A DNA stretch of 64,000 nucleotides from Candidatus Accumulibacter cognatus (lineage in GTDB: Bacteria; Pseudomonadota; Gammaproteobacteria; Burkholderiales; Rhodocyclaceae), in contig CP058708.1 of assembly GCA_013414765.1 (NCBI GenBank), positions 3,777,553-3,841,552 on the forward strand. Direction: 5' to 3'. Of the stretch, positions 48,923 through 58,143 are shown piece after piece; position 1 is the stretch's first letter, and the number at the start of each line of letters is the position of its first letter. The position numbers were made by a program, and so were the translations under genes. The notes below the pieces were generated by a model. The model worked only from the letters and a program-made list of their open reading frames with translations, did not search any database and was not told the origin of the DNA.

Positions 48923-51900
48923 ATGATCATTACCCGAAAAATTTTCCTCGCCTCCTCGCAGGAACTCGAAGACGACCGCCGGGAGTTCGAAATCTTCATC
49001 GCGCGCGAGAACAAGTCGTGGGTCAAGCAGGGGGTGGAACTCGAACTCGTCCTTTGGGAAGACTTCCTCGACGCGGTTTCGCGCACGCGCCTGCAGGACA
49101 AATACAACGAGGCCGTCCGTAGCTGCGACCTCTTCGTCCTGCTCTTCTTCACCAAGGTCGGCCCCTATACCGCGGAAGAGTTCGCGGCGGCCTACGAGCA
49201 CTTCCAGGCTACCGGCAAACCCTTGCTGTACACCTATTTCAAGGACGCGCCGCACAACGCCGCGCGCGCCGACCTGCTGAGCCTGTGGGCGTTTCAGGAC
49301 AAGCTCGAGGCCCTCGGCCACTTCCCGACGAAGTACAGCAACGCCGACCAGCTCAAGCTGCACTTCCGCCAGCAGCTCGACAAACTCGCCGCCAGCGGTT
49401 TCGGCGAGCTCCTTCCGGATCGGGCTGCCCCTGCCTTACCCGGCGGCAGCCGCTTCGACGCGGTGCTCAAGGGCGACGGGGCTATCGCCCAGGGTGCCGG
49501 CGCCATCGCCGTCGGTGCCGGCGGCCAGTTCACGCAGATCGTCCAGCAGAAGGTCCCGCGCCGCGACAAGGCCGCCGAGGAGCGTGCGGTCATCGCCGAC
49601 TACCTCGCCGCGCTGGCCAGCGAACTTTCCGGCCTGAAACTCGGCGAGATCGACGTCGCCGCCAGCGACGCGCGCCGCGAGCCCTTGCAGCTTGCCGACG
49701 TCTACGTGCCGCTGGCCACCCATCTGCGCTTGCCGGCGCAGACGACGCTGGCGCAGTGGCTGGCCAGCGACCGGCAGCGCACGCACGGCGAGCGCGCCGA
49801 TCTCGAAACTGCCGCGCACGACAGCCGGCCGGTGCCGGCGCTCGAAGCACTGGCGCAGCATCGGCAACTGACGCTGCTCGGCGCCGCCGGCAGCGGCAAG
49901 AGCACTTTCGGCGCCAGCGTCCTGCTGACACTGGCGCAGGCCTGGCCGGGGCAGGCCGATCGGCTCGTCGATCTGGGGGACTCCTGGACGCACGGCGCGC
50001 TGCTGCCGGTGCGCGTCGTTCTGCGCCGCTTCGCCGAAGCGCTTCCGGCCGGCGGCACGCCGTCTTGCGCCGGCGACCTCTGGGCCTTCATCGGGCGCTC
50101 GCTCGACGCCGCGGGCTACGGCCTGTCGCCCGCCACCTGCCAGACCATTCGGCGCGTTGCACGCGACCAGGGGGCGCTGTTTCTCTTCGACGGCCTCGAC
50201 GAATGCGGCAGCGAAGCCGCTTGCCGGCGCGTCCTCGGCGCGGTCGAGGAGTTCATGCGCAGCGCCGGCCGGCACTGCCGTTTCCTGCTCACCGCACGGC
50301 CCTACGCCTGGCCCGGCGGTGCCGATCCGGCGCAAGGCGTGTACGCGCTGGCCGACCTCGACGACGAACAGATCGAGCAGTTCATCCGCGCCTGGTACGC
50401 CGCGCTGGCGAAGCGCCAGTGGTTGTCGCCCGGCGACGCCGGGCGCAAGTGCGACGACCTGCTCGCCGCGCGCCAGCGCCCGGACCTGCGGCCGCTGGCG
50501 CAGAACCCCCTGCTGCTGACGCTGATGGCCTCGCTGCACGCCAATCGCGGTCGCCTGCCCGACGACCGCGCCGACCTCTACGACGACTCGATCCACCTGC
50601 TGTTGCTGCGCTGGAACCGGCAGATCGGCGCCGACCAGGCGCTGCTCGACGCGCTGGCGATTCCGACGCTGAAGCTCGCCGACCTGCGCGGCGTGCTCGA
50701 AGAGCTGGCTTTCGCCGTGCATGCCGGGAGCGCCGTCGGGCCGGTCGTTCTGCACGCCGGCCCGGCCGCCGCCGGCGCCCCGGCCGACATCGACGAAGGC
50801 CGCCTGCTGGCGGCGTTCCGGCCCTTGCTGCAGGACAGCCTGGACAAAGCCGCGATCGTCGTCGACTACATCGAGAAACGCGCCGGCCTCCTGCTCGGCC
50901 AGGGCTTCCGCAACGGGCAACGGCAGTTCGCCTTCCCGCACCGCAGCTTCCAGGAATTCCTCGCCGCCTGCCATCTCGCCGCGCGGCCGGATTTCGCCAC
51001 CGAGTGCGCGCGCCTGGCCCGGCAAGCTCCCGGCCACTGGCAGCTCGTTCTGCCGCTGGCGGCGCGGCTGGCCAAGGCCGAGCGCGGCGCCAGCGCGGCC
51101 GACGAGCTGATCGGCGGCCAGGCGGTTGCCGAGCGCCGCCGGCAAAGACCGCTCGACGCCGCCGACTGGAGCTGCGCCTTGCTGGCCGGAAGGCAGTTGC
51201 TCGAGATCGGCGTCGGCGCGATCCGCCAGCGCGAGCGCACCGCCGCCATCGCGGAGCGCGTCGCCGGCTGGCTCGCCGCGTCGCTGCCGCTCCATCCCGA
51301 CGACGGTGGCGCGACGCGAACGCAGCGCGCGCAGGCCGGCGACGTGCTGGCGCAACTCGGCGATCCGCGTTTCGATGCGCAGCGATTCTTTCTGCCGGCC
51401 GACGACGGGCTCGGCTTCGTGCGCATTGCCGCCGATCCCGAGTTCGCGATCGGCACGCGACCAAGAGACAGGGAACAGGTTTCACGCATCGCCGATTACG
51501 CGATTTCCGATGACGACATCAACGACACGCCGACGCCCACGCCGGAATTCTACATCGCGCGTTATCCGGTCACCGTCGCCCAGTTCCGCGCCTTCGTCGA
51601 GGCAACGGGATACGCGATCGGCGACAGGAACGCCTTGCGCGACCCGGACAGCCGGCCGGTGCGCTACGTGAGCTGGCACGAGGCACTGGCCTGGTGCGAC
51701 TGGCTCACCGAGGTGCTGGCCACTTCCGGCGTTTTCGCCGGCCATCCGATCGCCAGTCTGGTGCGCGAACGCGCCTGGCGGGTCGCTCTGCCGAGCGAAC
51801 TCGAGTGGGAAAAAGCGGCGCGCGGCGGTTCCACCGGCGCGATTTTTCCATGGGGAGACGAGGCCGATCCCGAACGCGCCAACTCCGATGCGGCGGAGAT

Positions 51901-52195
51901 CAACGACAGCTCAGCGGTCGGTTGCTTCCCGGCGAACGGTTTCGGTCTGTATGATCTGGCGGGCAACGTCTGGGAATGGACGCGCAGCGTATATCTTCCC
52001 TATCCTTACGACCCCGGCGACACGAAGCGCGAAGACCTGAAGGCCGCTGACCGGGTGACTCGGATCGTGCGGGGTGGCTCGTGGCTCAATCATCGAGTCA
52101 GGGCCCGCTGCGCCTTCCGCAGCGGGTATCACCCCGGCGTCCGAGACGGCGGTCTCGGTTTTCGGGTGGTGTTGCGTTCTTCCCCTGTTTCTTGA
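48923..52195 (+). CDS. TIR/DUF4062-like NACHT protein with diversified FGE C-terminus (DGR target 2)
   Basis: A 1090-residue protein. The N-terminal 150 residues (KIFLASSQELEDDRREFEIFI...LELVLWEDFLDAVSRTRLQDKYNEAVRSCDLFVLLFFTKVGPYTAEEF) have the Rossmann-like pattern of DUF4062/TIR-like effector-associated domains. The motif KGDGAIAQGAGAIAVGAGG (about 182-203) follows, then NACHT with Walker A LLGAAGSGKSTF (about 318) and Walker B LFLFDGLDEC (about 418), helical repeats, and an FGE domain from about 825. VR2 (52063-52184) encodes the end, [13 protein letters not shown]. It is convergent with the RT gene, 12 bp apart. The TIR-like part could be an NADase or only an adaptor; the sequence does not settle this. 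Confidence 0.9.
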   Translation: MIITRKIFLASSQELEDDRREFEIFIARENKSWVKQGVELELVLWEDFLDAVSRTRLQDKYNEAVRSCDLFVLLFFTKVGPYTAEEFAAAYEHFQATGKPLLYTYFKDAPHNAARADLLSLWAFQDKLEALGHFPTKYSNADQLKLHFRQQLDKLAASGFGELLPDRAAPALPGGSRFDAVLKGDGAIAQGAGAIAVGAGGQFTQIVQQKVPRRDKAAEERAVIADYLAALASELSGLKLGEIDVAASDARREPLQLADVYVPLATHLRLPAQTTLAQWLASDRQRTHGERADLETAAHDSRPVPALEALAQHRQLTLLGAAGSGKSTFGASVLLTLAQAWPGQADRLVDLGDSWTHGALLPVRVVLRRFAEALPAGGTPSCAGDLWAFIGRSLDAAGYGLSPATCQTIRRVARDQGALFLFDGLDECGSEAACRRVLGAVEEFMRSAGRHCRFLLTARPYAWPGGADPAQGVYALADLDDEQIEQFIRAWYAALAKRQWLSPGDAGRKCDDLLAARQRPDLRPLAQNPLLLTLMASLHANRGRLPDDRADLYDDSIHLLLLRWNRQIGADQALLDALAIPTLKLADLRGVLEELAFAVHAGSAVGPVVLHAGPAAAGAPADIDEGRLLAAFRPLLQDSLDKAAIVVDYIEKRAGLLLGQGFRNGQRQFAFPHRSFQEFLAACHLAARPDFATECARLARQAPGHWQLVLPLAARLAKAERGASAADELIGGQAVAERRRQRPLDAADWSCALLAGRQLLEIGVGAIRQRERTAAIAERVAGWLAASLPLHPDDGGATRTQRAQAGDVLAQLGDPRFDAQRFFLPADDGLGFVRIAADPEFAIGTRPRDREQVSRIADYAISDDDINDTPTPTPEFYIARYPVTVAQFRAFVEATGYAIGDRNALRDPDSRPVRYVSWHEALAWCDWLTEVLATSGVFAGHPIASLVRERAWRVALPSELEWEKAARGGSTGAIFPWGDEADPERANSDAAEINDSSAVGCFPANGFGLYDLAGNVWEWTRSVYLPYPYDPGDTKREDLKAADRVTRIVRGGSWLNHRVRARCAFRSGYHPGVRDGGLGFRVVLRSSPVS
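52063..52184 (+). repeat. Variable repeat VR2 (diverged)
   Basis: 122 bp aligned to the TR without gaps. By hand count 22 differences: 14 at template adenines and 8 at other bases (repeat positions 2, 13, 37, 40, 73, 82, 85, 94). The 3'-most 28 bases are identical. The extra changes suggest it has not been rewritten by this TR recently, or was written by an earlier TR version. Confidence 0.9.
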
Positions 52196-52272
52196 CTCTG
52201 TCCTCTGTCACTCCGGGTACTCCGACTCTGGAGGGGGTGCGGGGGAAACTTCCCCCGCCGCGCGCAGCGCGG
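52185..52272 (+). repeat. Conserved VR-downstream flank, copy 2
   Basis: Same elements as copy 1, with a deletion of about 17-20 bp between two CTCTGTC repeats. It also encodes the last 18 or so codons of the RT on the other strand. Confidence 0.8.
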
Positions 52273-53338
52273 ACTTTAGGTGCGGCGTGCCGGGATCGGA
52301 TGCGCCGCGAAGAGGTGCTTGCGCAAACCCCCAGGTGTCGGCGTAGCGAACGTGATTGATCCAGCCGCGCACGCTGGCGTCGAGTTCGGCGAAGGAGATC
52401 GACCCCGCGCCATACGCGTCGAGATTGCCGCTCAGCCGGCGTGTGAAGTTGACCGCGTTGCGCCGCTTGAGCAGACGATGCGTCGGGTACACGACGAAGC
52501 CGAGCCAGGGGATTCCGCAGCGCGTCGGCAGTACCTGCGCCTGCGCCGCGTGGATCGTCAGCCTCTCCTGTTCCAGGCGGGCGATCAGCGCCTCCTTCCA
52601 TTGCCACAGCGTTTTCCGGTCGTCGCCGAACAGGGCGAAGTCGTCGACGTAGCGCAGGTAGGCGCCGCAGCCCAGTTGGCGCTGCACGAACCAGTCGAAG
52701 TCGTCGAGATAAACGTTCGACCAGAACTGCGAAGTCAGATTGCCGATCGGCAGGCCGCGTGGGCGGCAGGCGGCGAGCAGGTCGTCGCCGGGGAAGTACA
52801 CCGGACTGTACTCGTCCGCCAGCACGCCGACGCCGCTGTCGAGGATGAGGCCGGCCAGCCACAGCAGATCCGGATCGTCGACCACGCGCGCCAGCTTGCC
52901 GCGCAGGAGATCGTGGTCGAGCGACGGGAAATGCTGCACGATATCGGCGCGCAGCACGTAGCGATAACGCCGCGCATGGTGCTGCAGCCGGTCCAGCGCC
53001 CGGTGCGTTCCCTTGCCGCGGCGATTGGCGTAGCTGTCGGCGATGAAGCTCGCCTCGAACAGCGGCTCGATCACCTGGCACAGGGCGTGATGGACGACGC
53101 GGTCGCGAAACGGCGCGGCACTGATCTTGCGGCGCTTCGGCTCGTGAATGAAGAAGTGGCGATAGGCGCCGGGGCGATAGGACTTGCTGCGCAACTCGTC
53201 CTGCACGGTCACCAGTCGGTCAGCCACTTGCTGTTCGAAAGCCGCCGCGCTGCCCTTGCGGCGCTTGCCGCGCGCGGCGACGGCAAAGGCCTGCCAGAGA
53301 TTGTCCCATTCGATGACGGCGTCGAAGAGCTCAGCCAT
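52208..53338 (-). CDS. Diversity-generating retroelement reverse transcriptase
   Basis: A 376-residue reverse transcriptase. The fingers and palm motifs are in place: [44 protein letters not shown] (RT1-2), [18 protein letters not shown] (RT3), [23 protein letters not shown] (RT4) and [14 protein letters not shown] (RT5, YVDD). The RT4 pattern I-G-x-x-x-S-Q rather than QGxxxSP is diagnostic of DGR enzymes. There is no maturase or endonuclease domain. The C-terminal tail ([20 protein letters not shown]) is encoded by the VR flank repeat. ATG 53338 is chosen; a GTG at 53347 is in frame. It copies TR RNA with adenine-directed errors for homing into VRs. Confidence 0.95.
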   Translation of the reverse strand: MAELFDAVIEWDNLWQAFAVAARGKRRKGSAAAFEQQVADRLVTVQDELRSKSYRPGAYRHFFIHEPKRRKISAAPFRDRVVHHALCQVIEPLFEASFIADSYANRRGKGTHRALDRLQHHARRYRYVLRADIVQHFPSLDHDLLRGKLARVVDDPDLLWLAGLILDSGVGVLADEYSPVYFPGDDLLAACRPRGLPIGNLTSQFWSNVYLDDFDWFVQRQLGCGAYLRYVDDFALFGDDRKTLWQWKEALIARLEQERLTIHAAQAQVLPTRCGIPWLGFVVYPTHRLLKRRNAVNFTRRLSGNLDAYGAGSISFAELDASVRGWINHVRYADTWGFAQAPLRGASDPGTPHLKSALRAAGEVSPAPPPESEYPE

Positions 53339-53441
53339 TGGCGACACGGCCCGCCGCCGCGCGAGCCGACCAAGTCGCTCGAGTCGCCTGCGGTGCCGGC
53401 GAACGGCGCTGCTTCATTCTTCCTGCCCGGAGTTGCCCACG

Positions 53442-53834
53442 ATGCCCACCACGAAAGAACTGGTGATTTTCACCCAAACTTATGATCTCCTTAGCTGGCT
53501 CCTGCCGCACTGCGAGCGCTTCCCGAAGAATCAGCGCTTCGTCGTCACCCAGCGCCTGCAGGCGGCGGCGCTCGATTTCCAGGAGGCGATCTTCGAAGCC
53601 AACGCCCGCCACGGTGCTCAGCGCCTGCAGCATCTGCACGCCGCCGACGCGCAGCTCAACAAGCTGCGACTGTACTTGCGGCTGGCCCGGCAATGGGATT
53701 GGCTGAGCAGCGGCCAATACGAGCACGTCAGCCGCCTCGTCGCCCAGGTCGGACGGCTGCTCGGCGGCTGGATTCGGCAAACGGCATCCGGCAGGCCCGG
53801 TGACTCGGGTCGCGAGGCCGAGGAGTTCTCCTGA
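53442..53834 (+). CDS. avd: Avd-type accessory protein of the DGR
   Basis: A 130-residue, all-helical protein of the four-helix-bundle (23S-IVP/Avd) family: ELVIFTQTYDLLSWLLPHCERFPKNQRFVVTQRLQAAALDFQEAIFEAN, then HAADAQLNKLRLYLRLARQWDWLSSGQYEHVSRLVAQVGRLLGGWI. In DGRs Avd forms a basic pentamer that binds the RT and the TR RNA and is needed for cDNA synthesis. GGAG lies 9 bases before the ATG. Unusually it is divergent from the RT (103 bp between starts) and convergent with the TR, which lies 285 bp downstream on the other strand. Confidence 0.93.
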   Translation: MPTTKELVIFTQTYDLLSWLLPHCERFPKNQRFVVTQRLQAAALDFQEAIFEANARHGAQRLQHLHAADAQLNKLRLYLRLARQWDWLSSGQYEHVSRLVAQVGRLLGGWIRQTASGRPGDSGREAEEFS

Positions 53835-54119
53835 CTCAGGGCATTCCGGTGGCGGGAGCCGGGGCGGGAACGGCGGGCGCGTCGGCCTGGCCGTTCCCGT
53901 GCTTCGCTATGCGCCCGGCGCGGGCGATTGCCCCGCTGTCGCCCTGCCTTGCGGCCTGCGCGCGGACCAGACCGGTCTGGCGCTGTTCTTCTTCCTTCGC
54001 CTCGGCCGGCAAATCCGCTCGCGCGAATCGACCGGCATTTCCGGAACACGACCGGCACGGGGGGTGCCGGCGCGCCGTCCCGCCTGACGGCGGAACCAGA
54101 AGAAGGGGCGGAAGAACGT
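53835..54119 (-). other. Sequence downstream of TR
   Basis: 285 bp between avd and the TR. In the TR direction it would form the 3' part of the TR transcript. It has two GC-rich hairpins (for example GGCACCCCCCGTGCC near 54055-54069). A minus-strand frame runs through TR and this stretch (to 53836) but has no start of its own and is not called. Possibly structural RNA needed for priming, as in phage BPP-1. Confidence 0.45.
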
Positions 54120-54241
54120 GGGAAGAACGCAACACCACCCGAAAACCCAGATTGTCATTCCGGTTGCCAGGGTGATTCCTGTTGCGGTAGGCGCAGCGGG
54201 CGTTATCTCGATGATTGTTCCACGAGCCGCCCCGCACGACC
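54120..54241 (-). repeat. DGR template repeat (TR)
   Basis: 122 bp, read on the minus strand. It has 23 adenines, most in eight AAY codons when read in the target frame ([25 protein letters not shown]). The last 30 bases before the end contain no adenine (CTGGGTTTTCGGGTGGTGTTG and on). All VR1 and VR3 differences fall on these adenines. It lies downstream of target 3 and upstream of RT on the same strand. Confidence 0.96.
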
Positions 54242-54257
54242 TCTCCAGACTGCCTGA

Positions 54258-54275
54258 CCGGGTGTTGCCACCCGG
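54258..54275 (-). other. Hairpin upstream of TR
   Basis: A perfect 7-bp stem CCGGGTG / CACCCGG with a GCAA (GNRA-type) loop on the TR strand, 16 bp before the TR. It could be part of the TR transcript or its promoter region. Confidence 0.55.
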
Positions 54276-54290
54276 CCGGCGAAGGATAGC

Positions 54291-54345
54291 AAAAAAAAAT
54301 CGCGCGCCGCGCCGCGCCGCGCTGCGCGCGGCGGGGGAAGTTTCC
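54291..54345 (-). terminator. Terminator between target 3 and TR
   Basis: On the minus strand, a GC-rich palindromic stretch (GCGCGCAGCGCGGCGCGGC and on) follows GGGGGAAACTTCCCCC and ends in nine Ts (complement of A9 at 54291-54299). It should end the target 3 transcript, so the TR needs its own promoter or read-through. Confidence 0.7.
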
Positions 54346-54420
54346 CCCGTACCCCCTCCAGAGTCGGAGTACCCGGAGTGACAGAGGCCGGAGGGAGCAG
54401 AGGACAGAGTCAAGGAACAG
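54319..54420 (-). repeat. Conserved VR-downstream flank, copy 3
   Basis: Follows VR3 on the minus strand; same stop region, CTGTCACTCCGGGTACTCC and palindromic GGGGGAAACTTCCCCC as the other two copies. It is full length like copy 1. Confidence 0.8.
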
Positions 54421-57400
54421 GGGAAGAACGCAACACCACCCGAAAACCCAGAACGACATCCCGGTAGCCAGGGCGATTCCCGTCGCGGTAGGCGCAGCGG
54501 GCGAGAACTCGATGACTGTCCCACGAGCCGCCCCGCACGACCCGTAGAATGCCATTGGTAGCATCCAGCGCCTCTCGCCGGGGATCTTTCGCCTCGTAGG
54601 GATAGGCAAAGGTCGGTTTCTCCCAGTCGTCGCCCCAGAGGCTGCGCGTCCATTCCCAGACGTTGCCGACCATGTCGAAGAGCCCGAAGCCATTGGCCGC
54701 GAAGCAGCCGACCACCGACGTATCACCGATCCGCGAATAGTCATGGTTCGCGGCGTTCAGGTCGGCCTCGTCTCCCCAGGAGAAGACCGCAGCGCTCAGA
54801 CCGCCACGCGCGGCTTTCTCCCACTCGAGTTCGCTTGGCAGGGCGACCCGCCAACCGTGCTCACGCACCAGGCTGGCGATCGGATGGCCGGCGAACACGC
54901 CGGAAGTGGCCAGCACCTCGTTGAGCCAGCCGCACCAGGCCAGCGCCTCGTGCCAGCTCACGTAACGCATTGGCCGGCTGGCCGGGTCGCGCAAGGCGTC
55001 CCTGTCGCCGATCGCGTATCCAGTCGCCTCGACAAAAGCGCGGAACTGGGCAACGGTCACCGGATAACGCGCGATGTAGAACTCGGGCGCCGGCGTTGGT
55101 GTGTCGTTGACCTCGCGCTCGTACACCTTTTCCCCGATGATCCTGGCCACGCGCGCCGTGTCCTGTCGCCGCGTGCCGATCACGAAGCCCGGATCGGCAG
55201 CTATGCGAACGAAACCCAGCATTTCGTCGGCCGGCAGATAGAAACGCTGGGGGTCGAAGCGCGGATCGCCGAGCTGCGCCAGCCGGTCGCCGGCGCGAGC
55301 GCGGATGACCGGTTGCGACTTCGCCAGCGCCTCGGCGTCGCTCAAGAGGCTGACGATGCGGCGCGCGCACTCGGCGCGCAGCGCCTCGCCGCTGTCGCGC
55401 CATTCGATCGCCGCCGTGGCAGCCAGCTCGGCGGCCGAGAACTGTACATTGGCGACGCTGCCGGTTTCGGCCAGGGCGCGCAGGAGGTCGCGTGCCGAGC
55501 GGGCGGCGTGCGTCGCCTGATAACCGGCCAGCAGCAGGATCGGCTCGCGCCACCAGGGGTCCTCGATTCGTTCGGCGAGGAAGGAGAGCATCGCTTCGCG
55601 GCTGTCGCGCCCGATGACCTCGCTCAGGTAGCGGGCGACGAGGAATTCCTGCAAGGCGAGATGCAGGAAGCGGAAGGCGCCGTCGCGCTCTTCGAGCACG
55701 CTGCCGCGTTGCCGCGCATGACGGACGAAATCGTCGAGCCGCGGCTGAAACGCTTCTTCGGCGCGCAGGATGGCGCGCAGCGCCGGCTCCTCGATCTCGC
55801 GCCCCTGGTCGGCGCCCTGCTGGTGCATGTGGAAAGCGAGCTGCTGCGCCATGTCGCGGTACAGCGTCCAGTCGGCGGACAGTTCGCGTCTGTCGCTCTC
55901 GTCGTACCCGTAATCGACCTGCAGCAGCGCGTTGATCGCCTTGTCGAAGAGGTCGGCGCGCTGTTCGGGCAGCGCGCGGTTGTTGAGATGGACGATCAAC
56001 AGCAGGCGCACCATCAGCGGGCTGTCGACCAGCGCGGCGGCGTTCTCGCCCAGGCGCTGGCGGCGATCGGCCTCGAGCCGCAGGATCCCGCTCAGCAGGT
56101 CGTCGGAGCGCTCAAGCCGGAGCACGCTGTCCTTCGGGTGGCGGCAGGCGTAGGCTTGACGCACCATCGGCGCGATGTGCTGCTTGTGGTCGAGCGCCTG
56201 CACCAGGATATCGCGAAAGTCGGCCCCGAGGGCAGTGCTGCCACTGCGGTAGGCGATCGTGCGGCAGGTGACGACGACGCGCATTGCGTTGCGGCCGGCG
56301 ACGAGATTCTCCACCGACTGGCGGACCTCGGCGCGTTCGCCCTCGTTCGCCACCTCGTCGAGTCCGTCGAGCAGCAGCAGCACGTTACGTCCGTCATTGA
56401 GCAGGCGGACGAAGAAGTCGGCCGACAGGTCGAAGGGGGATTCTTTGCTGATCAGATGGTAGGAGATGAAATGCGCCAGCGTTTTTTCGCGCGCCGGCGC
56501 CGCAGCCGGCAAATGACGACGATAGCGCGCGAAAGAGGCTAGCGGCACGAGGATCGGCAGCGGCAGTTCGCTCGCCGCCATCGTCAGGCCGAGGCGCGAG
56601 CGCGCGGGTTCAGGCCGCCCGGCGAGCAGCGAAGACGCCAGTGCCCAGGCCATGTGCAGCAGGACCGTCGTCTTGCCGCAACCCGGCCCGCCGATGATCG
56701 CCAGACGATGGCCGAGACCGAGCACCTCGTTCAGGGCGATGTCGGCTTCGCGGCCGGAAAGCCCGCCGGAGCGCGGCAGCGAGCGGGCGCGCAGCGGCAC
56801 ATAGGCGGTCTCGATCGGCAACACGACGACCGGAGCGCCACCCGCCTGTTCGATGCCGCGCAGCTCGATACTCTGTGTGCGCTCCTGCAGCCAGCGCAGG
56901 TAGCCGGCGACCTGTCGAGCGATGTTTTCCTTGCTCGGGGCGTCGGCGGCGCGGTAGTAGTGGTTGACGATTTGCGTGCCGCTGACGACGGTGCCGCGGT
57001 TGTCGCGGCGGACCTGGATCGCACCTTTGCCGAGGGCAGTGCCGCCGGCCTGCGCTACGGCGCCCGAACCGCTGACGCTGGCCTGCCAGGAAACCGCCGG
57101 CGGCAGGGGCGCCAAGGGGTCGGGCGCCGCCTGCCCCTTGCCGAGCCCTTCGCCGCCGAGCACCAGCGCGACCGGAAAGTTGCCGGTGAGGCGTGGGTCC
57201 GGGGTCTGTGGGGCGCCATGCTGCGCCCGCGCGCTTTGCGGGACGTGCCGCTGCAGGTAGCCGATCAGGTCGGAAACCAGCACTTCGGGTGCTCCACCGC
57301 TCGGCTGCGCGTGTCCGGTCAGCGCCTCGATCAGGTGATAGGTGAACAGACTCATGCGCCCGTCGGCGCGCAGGTAGGAGCGTTCGCCGGGCTGGCACGA

Positions 57401-57967
57401 ACTGAGCACGGCGCGCCCGGCGCCACGGGCGAGGCGACCGGCCGCCAGCGACTTGGCCTCGGGCAGGAAGAGCGCCGGCGGAATCGCCGCACTGACGAAT
57501 GGCGCCGGCGCGGCCTGCTTGACCGCCATGCCGGCCGCGTGACAGCAGTCGAGCACGACGAGCAGGCGGCGCGGCGTCAGTTGCGCGACGGCGTCGGCAA
57601 AGTCGGCGGCACGGATCGCGCTGCTGCGCATCCGGCGCAAGTTGAGGTCGTAGGGGATCAGGTAGTGTTCGCCGCCCTCGACGTGGCCGTGGCCGCTGAA
57701 GTAGAGGATGGCCGTCGAGTCACCGTCCGGAGTCGCCGCCAGTTCGTCGGCCAGCCAGTCGAGTCCGTCGAACAAGCCTTGCCGGCTGCTCTCGGCGCCG
57801 GTCAGCAGGCGAAGCTTGTCCGGCGCGTAGCCGCAGCGCGCCGGATGCACCAGGACATCGCGCAGGGCGCGCGCGTCGGCGGCCACGGCCGGCAGGGCGG
57901 CACTGGCTTCCTTGTTCTGGTCCACGGCGATCAGCAGCGCACAGGCGTTCGCGAAGCGAGGGCTCAT
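54410..57967 (-). CDS. Caspase-NACHT protein with diversified FGE C-terminus (DGR target 3)
   Basis: A 1185-residue protein. Residues 1-270 are a caspase-like protease (ALLIAVDQN; His in YFSGHGH about 91, Cys in LDCCHAA about 139). The motif [17 protein letters not shown] lies at about 292-310. NACHT has Walker [12 protein letters not shown] (about 422) and Walker [12 protein letters not shown] (about 527), followed by helical repeats ([17 protein letters not shown]). The FGE domain starts about 915 and ends with VR3 (54421-54542) and [13 protein letters not shown]. So sensor, switch and protease are in one chain. ATG 57967 follows AGGAG by 5 bases; the frame is open to 58027. It is the first unit of the typical order target-VR, TR, RT. 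The predicted outcome, suicide proteolysis on ligand binding, is inference. Confidence 0.93.
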   Translation of the reverse strand: MSPRFANACALLIAVDQNKEASAALPAVAADARALRDVLVHPARCGYAPDKLRLLTGAESSRQGLFDGLDWLADELAATPDGDSTAILYFSGHGHVEGGEHYLIPYDLNLRRMRSSAIRAADFADAVAQLTPRRLLVVLDCCHAAGMAVKQAAPAPFVSAAIPPALFLPEAKSLAAGRLARGAGRAVLSSCQPGERSYLRADGRMSLFTYHLIEALTGHAQPSGGAPEVLVSDLIGYLQRHVPQSARAQHGAPQTPDPRLTGNFPVALVLGGEGLGKGQAAPDPLAPLPPAVSWQASVSGSGAVAQAGGTALGKGAIQVRRDNRGTVVSGTQIVNHYYRAADAPSKENIARQVAGYLRWLQERTQSIELRGIEQAGGAPVVVLPIETAYVPLRARSLPRSGGLSGREADIALNEVLGLGHRLAIIGGPGCGKTTVLLHMAWALASSLLAGRPEPARSRLGLTMAASELPLPILVPLASFARYRRHLPAAAPAREKTLAHFISYHLISKESPFDLSADFFVRLLNDGRNVLLLLDGLDEVANEGERAEVRQSVENLVAGRNAMRVVVTCRTIAYRSGSTALGADFRDILVQALDHKQHIAPMVRQAYACRHPKDSVLRLERSDDLLSGILRLEADRRQRLGENAAALVDSPLMVRLLLIVHLNNRALPEQRADLFDKAINALLQVDYGYDESDRRELSADWTLYRDMAQQLAFHMHQQGADQGREIEEPALRAILRAEEAFQPRLDDFVRHARQRGSVLEERDGAFRFLHLALQEFLVARYLSEVIGRDSREAMLSFLAERIEDPWWREPILLLAGYQATHAARSARDLLRALAETGSVANVQFSAAELAATAAIEWRDSGEALRAECARRIVSLLSDAEALAKSQPVIRARAGDRLAQLGDPRFDPQRFYLPADEMLGFVRIAADPGFVIGTRRQDTARVARIIGEKVYEREVNDTPTPAPEFYIARYPVTVAQFRAFVEATGYAIGDRDALRDPASRPMRYVSWHEALAWCGWLNEVLATSGVFAGHPIASLVREHGWRVALPSELEWEKAARGGLSAAVFSWGDEADLNAANHDYSRIGDTSVVGCFAANGFGLFDMVGNVWEWTRSLWGDDWEKPTFAYPYEAKDPRREALDATNGILRVVRGGSWDSHRVLARCAYRDGNRPGYRDVVLGFRVVLRSSPVP
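54421..54542 (-). repeat. Variable repeat VR3
   Basis: 122 bp aligned to the TR without gaps; 13 differences by hand count, all at template adenines (A to G 7, A to T 5, A to C 1). It is 179 bp from the TR on the same strand, the nearest target. Confidence 0.96.
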
Positions 57968-58143
57968 CTGGTCTCCTGGTTGGGCGGCGGTGGGGCAGGA
58001 AACGCGATAGAGCGCGTCCCCCGGCACCGACTATCGTACCCGAGATCGCCTGCTCCGATCCGTGCAGCGGGCGCGCCGCGCGCTCACCACGGCTGCCGGG
58101 TCAGCCAGCGGGCGGCAATCGACGCCCTGGCAATCGGCGGATG

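Noticed and set aside
53836-54744. A 302-codon minus-strand frame that runs through VR3, the flank, TR and beyond
   Set aside because: Its first part is out of frame with target 3, it has no start signal, and it crosses a terminator; only the TR part reads like the target protein because TR matches the target frame.
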